64,000 nt of DNA, taken from assembly GCF_945873075.1 (NCBI RefSeq), contig NZ_CAMCBS010000008.1:1-64000 (forward strand). The letters run 5' to 3'. This document shows, piece by piece, positions 18,995 through 27,759 of the stretch. Source of the DNA: an uncultured Moraxella sp. Its GTDB lineage: Bacteria; Pseudomonadota; Gammaproteobacteria; Pseudomonadales; Moraxellaceae. The notes under the pieces were generated by a model, which worked only from the letters and a program-made list of their open reading frames with translations, did no database searches and had not been told where the DNA came from. How positions within the stretch are numbered: position 1 is the stretch's first letter; the number at the start of each line of letters is the position of its first letter. The position numbers and the translations under genes were made by a program.

Positions 18995-19024
18995 AAAAAA
19001 AGCAGAATGACTGACATTCTGCTT
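18995..19024 (-). terminator. Terminator after the channel-like gene
   Basis: On the minus strand AAAGCAGAATG pairs with CATTCTGCTTT and is followed by TTTTTTA. It ends the gene at 19054-20145. Confidence 0.8.
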
Positions 19025-19053
19025 TATTCTGCTTTTGGCTTGATAATCAAGAC

Positions 19054-20145
19054 TTACAACGGCAGCTGCTGAGCGTGTTTCCACTGCTGTTCTTTGACCT
19101 GTTGTTCAAAGGCGATTAGCACATCTTCGACGATATCGGTCACAAGTATCTGCACTTCTGGGCGTGATGTATCAATCTGCGCCACACCATGCGCCACCGA
19201 TTGCATCAGCCCGTCAAGCGTCTCATCATTGAACAGATGTGCATTGATGGCGGTGGTAACATTCTCGCCGATGTGCTTGCCGACATTGGTGATTTGTGAC
19301 TCAATCATACCGCCAGCAATCGGAATCAGCTTAAGATATTTACGCAATTCAGGCGTATCGATGAGTGCTTTTTCGACCGCACGGCCGATATCGGCGGATA
19401 GCTTAGCGCCTTGTTCGGCAAGTAGCGCCGCTTGCAGGCGTGGGGTCAGCTCGGTGCGTAGCATGGTCAAGAGCGCCGTTTCGATTTCATGGCGGTTTTG
19501 GCTGACGGTGCGGTGCAGTAGCTCGCCATGATTTTGGTGATGACTTAGCTGTGCTCGAAAATTATCAATCGCCGTCAAAATCACACGGTCAGACAGCTCT
19601 TCTAATAAGATATGATAATAAAAGCGAGCCGATTTGAGCCATTGCTCGGGAATGACTTGGATACCAAGACTGTGTAGTCGCTTGATAATCACCACCGCAC
19701 GCAGCAGTCGAAACGCACGCAGCGCAGGAAAACAGCCAAGCACTTCATACCAATGCACAAATGGGAAAAAGAACCAGCGATAATAAGTGCGTTTTTTGAT
19801 GGCAATCAACCAACGAATGCTCAAATCCGCCACCCAAAAGATGGTAAAAAATCCTGCCACCGTCGCCACCGACAGATGGTAAGTATTTTGATAAGTGCTG
19901 AGCGCATCAGGCGCGCCCAGATAGCTTACGATGCTACCAGCAAATTCGCTCATCAAAATATTATCCACCGCAATCAGGGTCAAATCAATGACAAGCAAAA
20001 TCAACATCAAGATGTCATAGGCAAGCTTAGCCGTGCTGACTTCTCGTGTCTCATCCTTGTCCGTGCCATAGATGGGAATGACATCATCAGGCAGTTCGTG
20101 CTGTTGGGGCAGTTTAAAATCGTCTAAATCAGGGGTTTGTCGCAT
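19054..20145 (-). CDS. Membrane protein with ion-channel-like N-terminal half, function unknown
   Basis: The product is 363 residues. Hydrophobic segments lie at about 43-62, 93-115 and 130-145. The segment around 140-160 (FPALRAFRLLRAVVIIKRLH) has the regular Arg/Lys spacing of a voltage-sensor S4-like helix, which suggests relation to ion-transport domains. The C-terminal 200 residues are soluble and helical. No pore motif is evident. Similar proteins occur in Moraxellaceae under inconsistent names. It has its own terminator and no obvious operon partner. Confidence 0.6.
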   Translation of the reverse strand: MRQTPDLDDFKLPQQHELPDDVIPIYGTDKDETREVSTAKLAYDILMLILLVIDLTLIAVDNILMSEFAGSIVSYLGAPDALSTYQNTYHLSVATVAGFFTIFWVADLSIRWLIAIKKRTYYRWFFFPFVHWYEVLGCFPALRAFRLLRAVVIIKRLHSLGIQVIPEQWLKSARFYYHILLEELSDRVILTAIDNFRAQLSHHQNHGELLHRTVSQNRHEIETALLTMLRTELTPRLQAALLAEQGAKLSADIGRAVEKALIDTPELRKYLKLIPIAGGMIESQITNVGKHIGENVTTAINAHLFNDETLDGLMQSVAHGVAQIDTSRPEVQILVTDIVEDVLIAFEQQVKEQQWKHAQQLPL

Positions 20146-20195
20146 AGTTGTCGCTTAAATATCGCTTAAAAAAAGTGCAAAGGATGCATCAAAAA

Positions 20196-21167
20196 TCAGG
20201 GTGTGTTATTGTCAAAATCGGCAAGCATCTCATCAATCTTGGCATCTTTGGCTTGCCAAATCGTATCAAGTGCGGTAAATAACTCGGCTTTGATGGCATC
20301 ATTGCTGTTGTATTCGCCACGCTTGAGTGCATCAAACAACGCATCATCCAGCTTGATATGCTCAATGTTTACGCCCAATCGGGTCAATTTGCCCGACCAT
20401 AAATCGCTATATTCAGGCGTGCCATCAGGATAGACGATGGTCATATCCAAGATACCGTCAATCTCTTCGCCTAGACTTGAGATAGCAAGCGCAAAACCGC
20501 CTGCTTTGGGCTTGAGCAGATGTCGATAAGGCGACTGCTGTTTTTGGTGCTTGGCAGGGGTAAAGCGTGTACCTTCAAGATAATTGAGTAGTACAAACGG
20601 CTTACCGGTCAATAGCTGACAGGCACGGCGAGCTTCTTCGATGTCACGACCAGCGAGCGCAGGATTTTTGGCAAGCGCTTCTTTTGAGTGGCGCTTCATC
20701 ATCGGAAAGTCCAAAAAATAAAAGGTCTGACCGACAATCGGAATATAAATCAGCTCATGCTTGGCAAAAAAACGAGTAATCGGCAAGCGATTTTCGCTGA
20801 TGTACTGAATGATACTCGTATCCACCCACGATTGATGGTTGCAGATGAGTAGGTATTTGCCGTTGGGGTTTAGGTCATCAGGCAGGGTGATGCGCCAATC
20901 TTTTTTTGGTAATACCTTATCAATCAATAAGTTATTGGTATTAATCCAATGATTGGCGATGCCGATGACAGTATCGTCGGCAAGCTTGGATTTGGTCAGT
21001 GTTTTTAAGATGCCTGCACTCATAACAGGCAAGCCAAAGGCAAGACTATTGGCAGCAATCGTGCCCGTGCTTGTGATGAGTGATAATTTTTGCGCAAGCT
21101 TGGGCGTGCTGTCGTGGAGCTTTTGAAATAGAGCAAAGGGCTTACGCTTGGGGGTTGTTTGGGTCAT
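20196..21167 (-). CDS. PlsC-type lysophospholipid acyltransferase family protein (YihG-like)
   Basis: The 323-residue product has the catalytic HX4D motif of glycerolipid acyltransferases, NHQSWVD (about residues 111-117), followed downstream by an EGTRFTPAK block that binds the phosphate of the acceptor. Such enzymes acylate 1-acylglycerol phosphate or lysophospholipids at the inner membrane. I use the ATG at 21167 rather than 21179, because GGAA lies 6 bases upstream of the former. The reading resembles the YihG/YihG-like branch rather than housekeeping PlsC. Confidence 0.88.
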   Translation of the reverse strand: MTQTTPKRKPFALFQKLHDSTPKLAQKLSLITSTGTIAANSLAFGLPVMSAGILKTLTKSKLADDTVIGIANHWINTNNLLIDKVLPKKDWRITLPDDLNPNGKYLLICNHQSWVDTSIIQYISENRLPITRFFAKHELIYIPIVGQTFYFLDFPMMKRHSKEALAKNPALAGRDIEEARRACQLLTGKPFVLLNYLEGTRFTPAKHQKQQSPYRHLLKPKAGGFALAISSLGEEIDGILDMTIVYPDGTPEYSDLWSGKLTRLGVNIEHIKLDDALFDALKRGEYNSNDAIKAELFTALDTIWQAKDAKIDEMLADFDNNTP

Positions 21168-21673
21168 GATAAATTCCATTTGGCTAAACTTGACGGCATG
21201 AAACGATAACTTTGCTACTTTAACACATCACACATCGTACACATCACCAAATTCAGCGAGAATGTTACAGAATGTGTCAAAATGCCGACAAGTGTTCACA
21301 ATTTATCTTATTTTATCAAAAAACCACCAAAAACGGCGAGAATTTACGATACAGACTGTAAATGGGGTGATTTTTGACAAATTTTGAAACAATATTGCCA
21401 AAAATAGCGTTACATTTGGCGTGCTACTGGTTAATTTTTGACCATATTGGGGTGGCTTGGGGGTAAAATTGAGTGATTTTTGCACAAAATGATGGCAAAT
21501 TGCTTAATAAATTGGCAAATTTGTGCAATTTTTTCAAGCAACATTAATAGAAAATACACGTTTGGGCTACAGATGTCGTACAAATGAGAAAGTTTCTTAG
21601 TTCATAATACAAACCAAGCAAGTCATCAAGCGTTTTGATGGCGTTTATAAACATTCTCAACAAGGAGAAAACG
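21168..21673. other. Non-coding divergent region between acyltransferase and OmpA-type lipoprotein
   Basis: About 500 AT-rich bases with no credible gene. A possible weak hairpin AAATTGC...GCAATTTTTT lies near 21500-21535. CATAAT at 21603-21608 is a plausible -10 for the lipoprotein gene. AAGGAGAAAACG just before 21674 is a strong ribosome-binding site. Nothing else is recognised. Confidence 0.5.
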
Positions 21674-22348
21674 ATGAAAAGCATGAAAGTTCTAGGCGTA
21701 TCGGTATTGGCGGCAAGCGTTGTATTGGCAGGCTGTGCATCAACTTCAGGCACAACAGGCACAACCACCACTGGCGCAGGCATCAATAAAGCAGTTATCG
21801 GTGCAGTCGCAGGTGCACTAGGTGGTGCTGCTATTTCAAAAGCAACTGGCGGCGAAAAAACTGGTCGTGACGCCGCTATCGGTGCGGTGATTGGTGGTGC
21901 AGCGGGTGCATATATGCAAAAGCAAGCTAAGCAAATCCAAACTCAAATGGCTGGCACTGGCGTTGAAGTGAAACAAGACCCAACTACAGGTAACATCAAC
22001 CTTGTCATGCCAGGCAACATCACTTTTGCTTATGATGATGCAACGCTAAACCCATCATTCATGGGTAGCCTAAACCAATTGGCACAAACCATGAAGCAAT
22101 ATGACCAAACAACCATCGTTGTTGCTGGTCACACTGACTCAAACGGTTCTGATGCGTACAACATGAACCTATCAAAACAACGTGCACTATCGGTAGCTAA
22201 CTACCTAGTCAGCCAAGGCGTATCAGCAAGCCGTATCCAAGCAGTTGGTTATGGTGAAGCACAACCTGTTGCATCAAATGCTACTGATGCAGGCCGTGCC
22301 CAAAACCGCCGTGTTGAGCTAACCATCAACACCCCACAAAATATGTAA
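21674..22348 (+). CDS. OmpA-family lipoprotein (YiaD/Pal-like)
   Basis: The 224-residue product is an outer-membrane lipoprotein with a peptidoglycan-binding domain. It has a lipoprotein signal peptide with lipobox VVLAGC (Cys near residue 20), followed by a Gly-rich zipper segment (AVAGALGGAAISKATGGE...GAVIGGAAGAYM). The C-terminal OmpA domain includes FAYDDATLNPSF, VVAGHTDSNGSDAYN and NRRVELTI. The start at 21674 is chosen because AAGGAGAA lies directly upstream; an upstream ATG at 21635 lacks a signal peptide context. It is monocistronic. Confidence 0.93.
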   Translation: MKSMKVLGVSVLAASVVLAGCASTSGTTGTTTTGAGINKAVIGAVAGALGGAAISKATGGEKTGRDAAIGAVIGGAAGAYMQKQAKQIQTQMAGTGVEVKQDPTTGNINLVMPGNITFAYDDATLNPSFMGSLNQLAQTMKQYDQTTIVVAGHTDSNGSDAYNMNLSKQRALSVANYLVSQGVSASRIQAVGYGEAQPVASNATDAGRAQNRRVELTINTPQNM

Positions 22349-22376
22349 TCAACCCGTTTGATTGCAATTTTGCAAG

Positions 22377-22406
22377 ACGAGTCATCAGCCGATGGCTCGT
22401 TTTTTG
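22377..22406 (+). terminator. Terminator after the OmpA-type lipoprotein gene
   Basis: ACGAGTCATC pairs with GATGGCTCGT (one G-T pair) around a 4-nt loop and is followed by TTTTTTG. Confidence 0.85.
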
Positions 22407-22474
22407 TTGGGTGAAATTGGTCTAAGCATGGTACAATCTGTGCAATTTTATAATCATTATCACAGGTCAAATCA

Positions 22475-23164
22475 GTGCTTAACTGGATAAATCAAAAAGA
22501 CACAATGACAAGCTTGCACGATGACTTTGCTCAAGCGGGTATGCGTCTGATATTGACCAAAAAACGCATCAAAAACATCAACTTTCGGGTGAAATTGGGC
22601 GAGTTTTTGGTCAGCTATCCTGTGCATATCAGCGAGCATCGGCTGATTGCGATGATTCGTGCACGCTTTGATTGGGCGGTATCTGCACACCAAAAACTTA
22701 TCCAAGCCAATGAGCAAAAGCCGACAGCGATGCATTATCTGTGGGGTGAGCCGTTTGATTTGGCAATGTGGCTAGCAAGCCATCAGCAGCAAATCCACGC
22801 ACGCACATTTGGGCGACTGACGACGCTTGCACCCGATGACTGCAAAGCATGGATTGACCGCTATGAATTGGCGAACTATGTTGATGAAATTTTGGCAAAA
22901 TGGCAAGCCAAAGTCGGTAAATCAGCAAGCCATATCAGCATCAAGCCGATGGTGAGTCGCTGGGGCAGCTGTAATGTACGCACCGCCAAAATTGCACTTT
23001 CTACGCATCTGGTCAGCTATCCTAAGGCTTGCACGGATTATGTATTGGTGCATGAGTTGTGCCATCTGATTCATGCCAATCACAGCCGTGAGTTTTGGGC
23101 GAGTGTCGAGACTGTCATGCCTGATTATCAGACATGGCATCGAATGCTCAAAGGACGAGTGTGA
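22475..23164 (+). CDS. YgjP-like M48/DUF45 zinc metallopeptidase
   Basis: The 229-residue product carries the zinc-peptidase motif VHELCHLIHANHSREFW (about 189-205) with HELCH and a downstream H, as in the YgjP/DUF45 family. Upstream, RWGSCNVRTAKIALS is also typical. The start is the GTG at 22475, preceded by AGG with 8-base spacing; an ATG at 22505 (MTSLHDDF) is the alternative. A TATAAT at 22449-22454 is the likely -10. The physiological substrate is unknown. Confidence 0.88.
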   Translation: MLNWINQKDTMTSLHDDFAQAGMRLILTKKRIKNINFRVKLGEFLVSYPVHISEHRLIAMIRARFDWAVSAHQKLIQANEQKPTAMHYLWGEPFDLAMWLASHQQQIHARTFGRLTTLAPDDCKAWIDRYELANYVDEILAKWQAKVGKSASHISIKPMVSRWGSCNVRTAKIALSTHLVSYPKACTDYVLVHELCHLIHANHSREFWASVETVMPDYQTWHRMLKGRV

Positions 23165-23214
23165 TGGGGTTGTTATTAAATGGTATTTACTTAAGTGAGA
23201 ATGCTTAAAACCGC

Positions 23215-23477
23215 GTGTCAGCATGCTATGAATGGCTGAAACCTTATTTTAGCCAAGAAGTAAGTAACGCTTGTGGTTTTTATAAATTAATCAATTTGTG
23301 CTATTTTGCTAGTATGAAAGATTGGTGAATGTTAATTATCAGCTTGGATTGTATAGAGAAGGTTTGGATAAGATTTATGTACCATCACCTCAAGAAAACC
23401 TTGCTGAGAAGAACAAGGCTTGGGCTGAAATCGCTAAATCAGATGACTTGGGCTTAAGTGATAGCTTTGGTCGTTAA
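23215..23477 (+). pseudogene. Degenerate or frameshifted small gene, family unknown
   Basis: Two coding-like pieces adjoin in different frames. The first (23215-23328) reads SACYEWLKPYFSQEV and ends KDW-stop. The second (23325-23477) reads VNVNYQLGLYREGLDKIYVP and ends LGLSDSFGR-stop. They overlap as GTGA, and a -1 shift near 23320 would join them into one about 85-residue peptide. No ribosome-binding site or start is convincing for the first part. I do not recognise the protein. It is either a decayed remnant of a larger gene or two very short coupled ORFs. A bidirectional terminator follows. Confidence 0.45.
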
Positions 23478-23490
23478 TGGTTGTTTGTAG

Positions 23491-23520
23491 AAAAAAACCC
23501 GCAAATTTGCGGGTTTTTTT
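23491..23520. terminator. Bidirectional terminator
   Basis: A perfect 30-bp palindrome: seven A, CCCGCAAA, TTTGCGGG, seven T. It can stop transcription from both the remnant on the left and the membrane gene on the right. Confidence 0.9.
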
Positions 23521-23526
23521 TGGTCT

Positions 23527-23877
23527 TTAATAAAAAAGGAACATGTATATTTCTGCAAATATATTTGAGAATATAGCAGAAATTAACCACCAAATACCAT
23601 ATAGAATACCCCATATAATACCAATAATAATTGCAAAAACAAGCAATATAGGCCAGAATGGAGCTAATACCACCCAGTAAGGGCTTAAATTATGGTCTCT
23701 TAAAAACTCTGGTGTCATGTATATGACAACTGGATAGGCGACAATAAAGGCAATAAGGAGTGCAGTAGTGCCTTTAGTGCCACCACCTACATGAGATACT
23801 GAGTACTGCTGAGCCTTATTTAAACCTTCTTGATAACCGTGATTATATCCATTGTCGTATTTGTTTCGAAAACTCAT
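23527..23877 (-). CDS. Small membrane protein, function unknown
   Basis: The 116-residue product starts MSFRNKYDNGYNHGYQEGLNKA, a polar N-terminal stretch rich in Asn, Tyr and Gly. It then has hydrophobic segments at about 39-55 and 69-112, the last being long enough for two helices. AAGGAGAG lies upstream of the ATG. Local base composition is more AT-rich than the flanking core genes, which suggests acquisition. I do not recognise a family. Confidence 0.6.
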   Translation of the reverse strand: MSFRNKYDNGYNHGYQEGLNKAQQYSVSHVGGGTKGTTALLIAFIVAYPVVIYMTPEFLRDHNLSPYWVVLAPFWPILLVFAIIIGIIWGILYGIWWLISAIFSNIFAEIYMFLFY

Positions 23878-24271
23878 AAAAAACTCTCCTTATAACTTGT
23901 AAATATAAAGAATATATTTACAGTAATATATGTTTATTATATATCTATTTTATTTATCAGTCAATTAACTAATGAAAAAAAACTTAAGTATACAATGTGC
24001 ATAGCCAAATAAATAGGTAATTCTACAAATTTGGTTACTATGTACCCATGTTAAGATATTTGATTGTTCACGACTGGTTACTATGTATATTTGTTTCTTG
24101 TCTTAATTATTGCAATGCTGTAAAATAACAGAAACCTCTTTTAAAGCCTCTATTTTTCCTATAAGGATACCTAAAGGAAAAAGAGCCAGTCTTTCTTGAA
24201 AAAATTTATCATTAATGATATTGAAGACGTGGAGTAACATCATATCACCTATTATTATTTGGGATTGAAAT
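23878..24271. other. AT-rich intergenic region with a short direct repeat
   Basis: Nearly 400 bases without a credible gene. The 13-mer TGGTTACTATGTA occurs at 24032-24044 and again at 24075-24087, 43 bases apart; no other structure is clear. GGGA at about 24261-24264 serves as the ribosome-binding site of the next gene. Confidence 0.5.
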
Positions 24272-24631
24272 TTGGGAAAGTTCTTATTAAAAGCTGTTAA
24301 ATGGTATTTCATCATTGTTATCTGTGTGTTTGGTTGGAAAGCTTTTAAACAGTATTATATTTATGGCACGACAGAAGCAACAGTTGTTACTAAAAGTGGT
24401 GAGAAATACCTAGGTCGTATTACGCCACGACCAGGTTTGCCAGCTATGTATGTTCACGATGTAAATCTTGTAAGAAAGTGTATGAATTCCGTAGATCCAC
24501 TAAACATTAGGGAATTTAGAAACTGCGGAAAGCACTACATCAAAATCGATAAAGATGATGTTGAGCAAATATTTGTGGACGAGGTTTTGACCAAAATGAA
24601 TGAGAGGGAATTTTGGGAATTTAGTAGATAA
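24272..24631 (+). CDS. Small single-pass membrane protein, function unknown
   Basis: The 119-residue product has an N-terminal membrane helix (about 9-24) and a soluble remainder. The remainder starts TTEATVVTKSGEKYLGRITP, contains two Cys (about 69 and 84) that could pair, and ends with acidic stretches (IDKDDVEQIFVDEV). The start is a TTG with GGGA 7 bases upstream. A possible relation to proteins with YdgA- or Ykud-like folds cannot be claimed; I do not recognise it. It belongs to the same AT-rich accessory patch as its neighbour. Confidence 0.55.
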   Translation: MGKFLLKAVKWYFIIVICVFGWKAFKQYYIYGTTEATVVTKSGEKYLGRITPRPGLPAMYVHDVNLVRKCMNSVDPLNIREFRNCGKHYIKIDKDDVEQIFVDEVLTKMNEREFWEFSR

Positions 24632-24700
24632 ATATCAATTTTATTTACCTTTAAAAGTCTCAAGTATTATTTGTGCTTAAAGCATATCCAAATTAATGAC

Positions 24701-24743
24701 AAAAACCGTTCGTGCTGTGATAAGCGTTACGAACGGTTTTTTT
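24701..24743. terminator. Terminator between convergent genes
   Basis: AAAAACCGTTCGT pairs with ACGAACGGTTTTT around a 14-nt loop and is followed by further T. The flanking A run makes it potentially bidirectional. Confidence 0.85.
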
Positions 24744-24776
24744 ATAAGCTTGTAAAAACAAGTTGTTAAACTTACA

Positions 24777-25928
24777 TCACATAAATGCGTGTGGCACAAA
24801 TAAGCTTGTGTCCTTAGTAATCAGTGTACTATCTTCACGCACGCCAATCCCTGCAGGGCTATGACCGATAATCCAGCTACCTATCACCGTATAGACGGCT
24901 TGGCCTTGATGATTGGTGAACTTCGGTAGTGGGCTAAGTGCTTGATAAACATAGCCTTCTTGACCATAGATGCCATCGGTTGCGATGTTCATGCCGTCTT
25001 GGTGCAGGCTGATGTTTGCCCCTTCACGAGAGAAAAACGGCTTTTTGACCATATTGCCTGCGATGGCAGATGGATTTAGGCTTGCGGGTAGCAGATTTGG
25101 ATGATTTGGGAATAGCTCCCACAGCACAGCAAGCAAGGCTTTGTTGCTCATGAGTAGCTTGTAGGCAGGCTCGATAAACTGCGTGCCACTGTGCTCGATA
25201 TGACCACCAAAGGCTTCGGAGAGTAGCCACTCCCACGGATACAGCTTGAACAGATGGCTGATGGCATGGTCTTGTAAGTCGGTAAATCGCCCATCATGTG
25301 CCCGATGACCAATCGCACCGATATCGATATAGTCAGTATTAAGCCCTGCTTGGATGGCGACATCTTGTAGATAGCGGGTGGTGGTGTAGTCTTCGACACT
25401 GGCAGAGACAGCGGTGAAATACAGCTTATCTTGCCCAATCGCAGGCTTCATCGCCCCAAATTCCACCAATAGCCGTTCGTGAATGCTATTAAACTGGTCA
25501 GCGCCACTTAGCTCACCGCCTTGTGCCTGTAGCCAATACCACTGGGCGACGCTAGCTTCAAACAGGGAAGTGGGCGTGTCGGCATTGTACTCGTATAGCT
25601 TGGGCGCGTTTGTCCCATCAAAGCACAAATCAAAGCGACCATACAGGCTCGGCTCACGATTTTTGAAGCTGTGCTCAATCAGGCGTGCAGCAGTATCTGA
25701 TAGCCCAAGCCGTGCATAGTCGCCTGTTTTGACGACATGGGCGACGGCTTGTAGGTACATCTGATGCAGTGTCTCGGTGGCGGTTTCGATGGTATCAATT
25801 TGGCGTTCATCGAAGATATAGCAGGCATCTTCTTGCCAATAATTGCCATCGATGCTGTGATAATCAAAGCCAATGCGAGCCATTTCCCCTTGCCAGTCGG
25901 GGCGTGGGGCGACCTTGATGCGTCTCAC
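24777..25928 (-). CDS. Glutathionylspermidine synthase family protein (YgiC/YjfC-like)
   Basis: The 383-residue product is an ATP-grasp-type ligase domain protein as in E. coli YgiC/YjfC. Visible blocks are RPDWQGEMARIGFDYHS at the start, YGRFDLCFDG, LYEYNADTPTSLFEAS, KPFFSREGANIS and IIGHSPAGIGVREDSTLIT at the end. These match the synthetase half of glutathionylspermidine synthase without the amidase domain; the true substrate in bacteria is unsettled. The start is GTG, overlapping the stop of the upstream lipoprotein gene by 4 bases (GTGA), which indicates coupled translation. Confidence 0.9.
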   Translation of the reverse strand: MRRIKVAPRPDWQGEMARIGFDYHSIDGNYWQEDACYIFDERQIDTIETATETLHQMYLQAVAHVVKTGDYARLGLSDTAARLIEHSFKNREPSLYGRFDLCFDGTNAPKLYEYNADTPTSLFEASVAQWYWLQAQGGELSGADQFNSIHERLLVEFGAMKPAIGQDKLYFTAVSASVEDYTTTRYLQDVAIQAGLNTDYIDIGAIGHRAHDGRFTDLQDHAISHLFKLYPWEWLLSEAFGGHIEHSGTQFIEPAYKLLMSNKALLAVLWELFPNHPNLLPASLNPSAIAGNMVKKPFFSREGANISLHQDGMNIATDGIYGQEGYVYQALSPLPKFTNHQGQAVYTVIGSWIIGHSPAGIGVREDSTLITKDTSLFVPHAFM

Positions 25929-26482
25929 GATGCAGCGCTCGTGCTACCGCCAGTTGCCCCAAAGCCTTGACGGGTCGTGCCTGTCTTATTATCCGCTGTG
26001 GCTTGTGCTAGCGATTGGCGGTTTTGGTTGGCGGTTTGTTGTTGGGTGTTTTGTACAGGTTGCTGCGTGGTGGTTGGCGTTTGGGCAGTTTGTGATGCGG
26101 CAGCTGTCTGTGCTTTGCCTGCGCCAGCGGCTTTACTTGCTAGATAACCTGCGGCAGCACCAGCAGCGGCAGCACCAAGCATCGTGCCGACACCGCTACC
26201 ATTTTCGGCAGTGGCTTCGCCATTTTCGGCTTGTGAAACAGCTTGTTGTTCAGCCTGTGCCTGTGCTTCTAGCTCAGCAGCTTGTGCTTGTAGGGCGGCG
26301 GCTTGTTCTTGCAGGGCTTGTGCTTCAGCACTGGTGTATTGCTGGGTTTGCTCTTGCGGTGCAGGGGCAGCAGCTTGCGGTGCTTCAGCAGGTGAGCAGG
26401 CGGTTAGCCCAAGACCAGTTGCGCCTAGTAGTACTAGTGAGATTTGGCGAGATGCTTTTGAAGGTTTGGTTGTCTGTGTCAT
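25925..26482 (-). CDS. YgiB-like Ala/Gln-rich lipoprotein
   Basis: The 185-residue product has a lipoprotein signal (LGATGLGLTACS, Cys near residue 29). A low-complexity Ala/Gln/Glu region (about 35-85) probably forms a helical or coiled stretch. A Gly/Ala segment GTMLGAAAAGAAAGYLASKA follows, and the end RQGFGATGG resembles the RGGFG end of E. coli YgiB. YgiB and YgiC are neighbours in E. coli, as these two are here with a 4-base overlap. I use the ATG at 26482, with GGA upstream, over the adjacent TTG. The YgiB relation rests on context and the C-terminal motif. Confidence 0.7.
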   Translation of the reverse strand: MTQTTKPSKASRQISLVLLGATGLGLTACSPAEAPQAAAPAPQEQTQQYTSAEAQALQEQAAALQAQAAELEAQAQAEQQAVSQAENGEATAENGSGVGTMLGAAAAGAAAGYLASKAAGAGKAQTAAASQTAQTPTTTQQPVQNTQQQTANQNRQSLAQATADNKTGTTRQGFGATGGSTSAAS

Positions 26483-26629
26483 CAAAGTATCCAGTTTGGT
26501 GAATGAATTTACAACGATAATCCTATCATTATGCAGTCAAATCACCGATTTTACAAGGGATGGCAGGCGGATTGTTGATGAAAATTGCCAGAATCGCTTG
26601 CCAAATTTTGTATAGAGTAGGGCGAATTG

Positions 26630-26638
26630 TGCTATAAT
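26630..26638 (+). promoter_or_regulatory. Extended -10 promoter of ccmCDE
   Basis: TGCTATAAT at 26630-26638 forms an extended -10. No good -35 is present, which extended -10 promoters tolerate. The same TGCTATAAT string recurs before tRNA-Trp, prfC and the pseudopilin gene. Confidence 0.55.
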
Positions 26639-26727
26639 AGGTAGGCTTTGCCACTGATTTTGGCAAAGTGATGAGCGTAATTTTCAAAACTCTTTTCAAC
26701 TATGCAACCTTTGAGCTAGGTAGAAAA

Positions 26728-27525
26728 ATGCCAAAAAATAGCCAAGCCACCAATAGCACGAGCCAAGCCAGTTTTTTTGGGCGACTTTGGCAAGGATTTT
26801 TGACCACTGTCGGCACTGAGCGATTTTTTCAGATTTTTTCACCTTGGGTAAAATATCTTGCCGCCATCGCAGCGATTTTGCTTGGTGTCGGCACGGTGTG
26901 GGGCTTGGGCTTTGCGCCGCCTGATTATTTGCAGGGCAATAGCTATCGCATTATCTTTATCCATGTACCAGCAGCAAGCCTTGCGATGAGCATTTATTTT
27001 GCGATGAGTGTGCTTGGGGTGATTTTTTTGGTATGGAAAATCAAGACCGCCAACATCGTCGCCCAAGCCATTGCGCCGATTGGCTTTATCTTTTGTGTGC
27101 TAAGCCTGTTGACGGGGTCGATTTGGGCACGGCCGACTTGGGGCACTTATTGGGTGTGGGATGCGCGTCTGACATCGATGCTGATTTTGGCGTTTTTGTA
27201 CGCAGGCGTGATGGCGCTGTTTGCGGCATTTGAGCATAGCAGTAATCGTGGCAAGGCGGCGGCGATTTTGTCCATCGTCGGTGCGGTGAATTTGCCCATC
27301 ATCAAATATTCGGTCGAGTGGTGGAATACTTTGCATCAAGGGGCGACCTTTACCGTGACCAATGCACCCAAGATGAGTGCGTCAATGTGGGTGCCACTAT
27401 TGATTATGATGCTTGGGATGTATTTTTTGGTGGCGGCATTGGCGATTTATCGCACCAATTCGCTGATTTTGACCCGTGAAGCCAACAAAGCGTGGGTGAC
27501 TCGATTGGTTAATTCGGATAAATAG
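26728..27525 (+). CDS. ccmC: Heme exporter protein CcmC
   Basis: CcmC presents heme in the periplasm for transfer to CcmE in system I cytochrome c maturation. From the ATG at 26728 (MPKNSQ) the product is 265 residues with six membrane helices. The WWD-domain signature WGTYWVWDARLTS (about 142-154) is present, and conserved histidines flank it (FIHVP and TLHQG). An upstream ATG at 26668 would add 20 poorly conserved residues. ccmD follows after 8 bases. Confidence 0.95.
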   Translation: MPKNSQATNSTSQASFFGRLWQGFLTTVGTERFFQIFSPWVKYLAAIAAILLGVGTVWGLGFAPPDYLQGNSYRIIFIHVPAASLAMSIYFAMSVLGVIFLVWKIKTANIVAQAIAPIGFIFCVLSLLTGSIWARPTWGTYWVWDARLTSMLILAFLYAGVMALFAAFEHSSNRGKAAAILSIVGAVNLPIIKYSVEWWNTLHQGATFTVTNAPKMSASMWVPLLIMMLGMYFLVAALAIYRTNSLILTREANKAWVTRLVNSDK

Positions 27526-27533
27526 GGCGAGCG

Positions 27534-27737
27534 ATGACACCGTATTTCAAGACTTTTGGTGATTTTTTGGCAATGGGCGGGCATGGCTTTTATGTGTGGC
27601 TGTGCTATGCGATTACTTTTTTGGCGGTCTTTGGGCTGATTATTTATGCCAAAAACGAACGCAAGCAGACATTGCAGCGACTTGGCAGACAGCACACACA
27701 GTCACGCCTAACCAACAAACAGCGTAAGCAATCTTAA
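27534..27737 (+). CDS. ccmD: Heme exporter protein CcmD
   Basis: CcmD is a small single-span protein that stabilises the CcmABC-CcmE complex and is needed for release of holo-CcmE. The 67-residue product has the family start [20 protein letters not shown], one membrane helix (about 20-41), and a basic C-terminal tail ([13 protein letters not shown]). It sits between ccmC and ccmE with short spacings, as in other ccm operons. Confidence 0.92.
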   Translation: MTPYFKTFGDFLAMGGHGFYVWLCYAITFLAVFGLIIYAKNERKQTLQRLGRQHTQSRLTNKQRKQS

Positions 27738-27759
27738 ATTATTTATAAAGAGCGACATC

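Noticed and set aside
25873..26502. 209-codon plus-strand ORF opposite the YgiB/YgiC-like pair
   Set aside because: Leu/Gln/Arg-rich mirror of the Ala/Gln-rich lipoprotein on the other strand; the minus-strand genes have family matches and operon structure.
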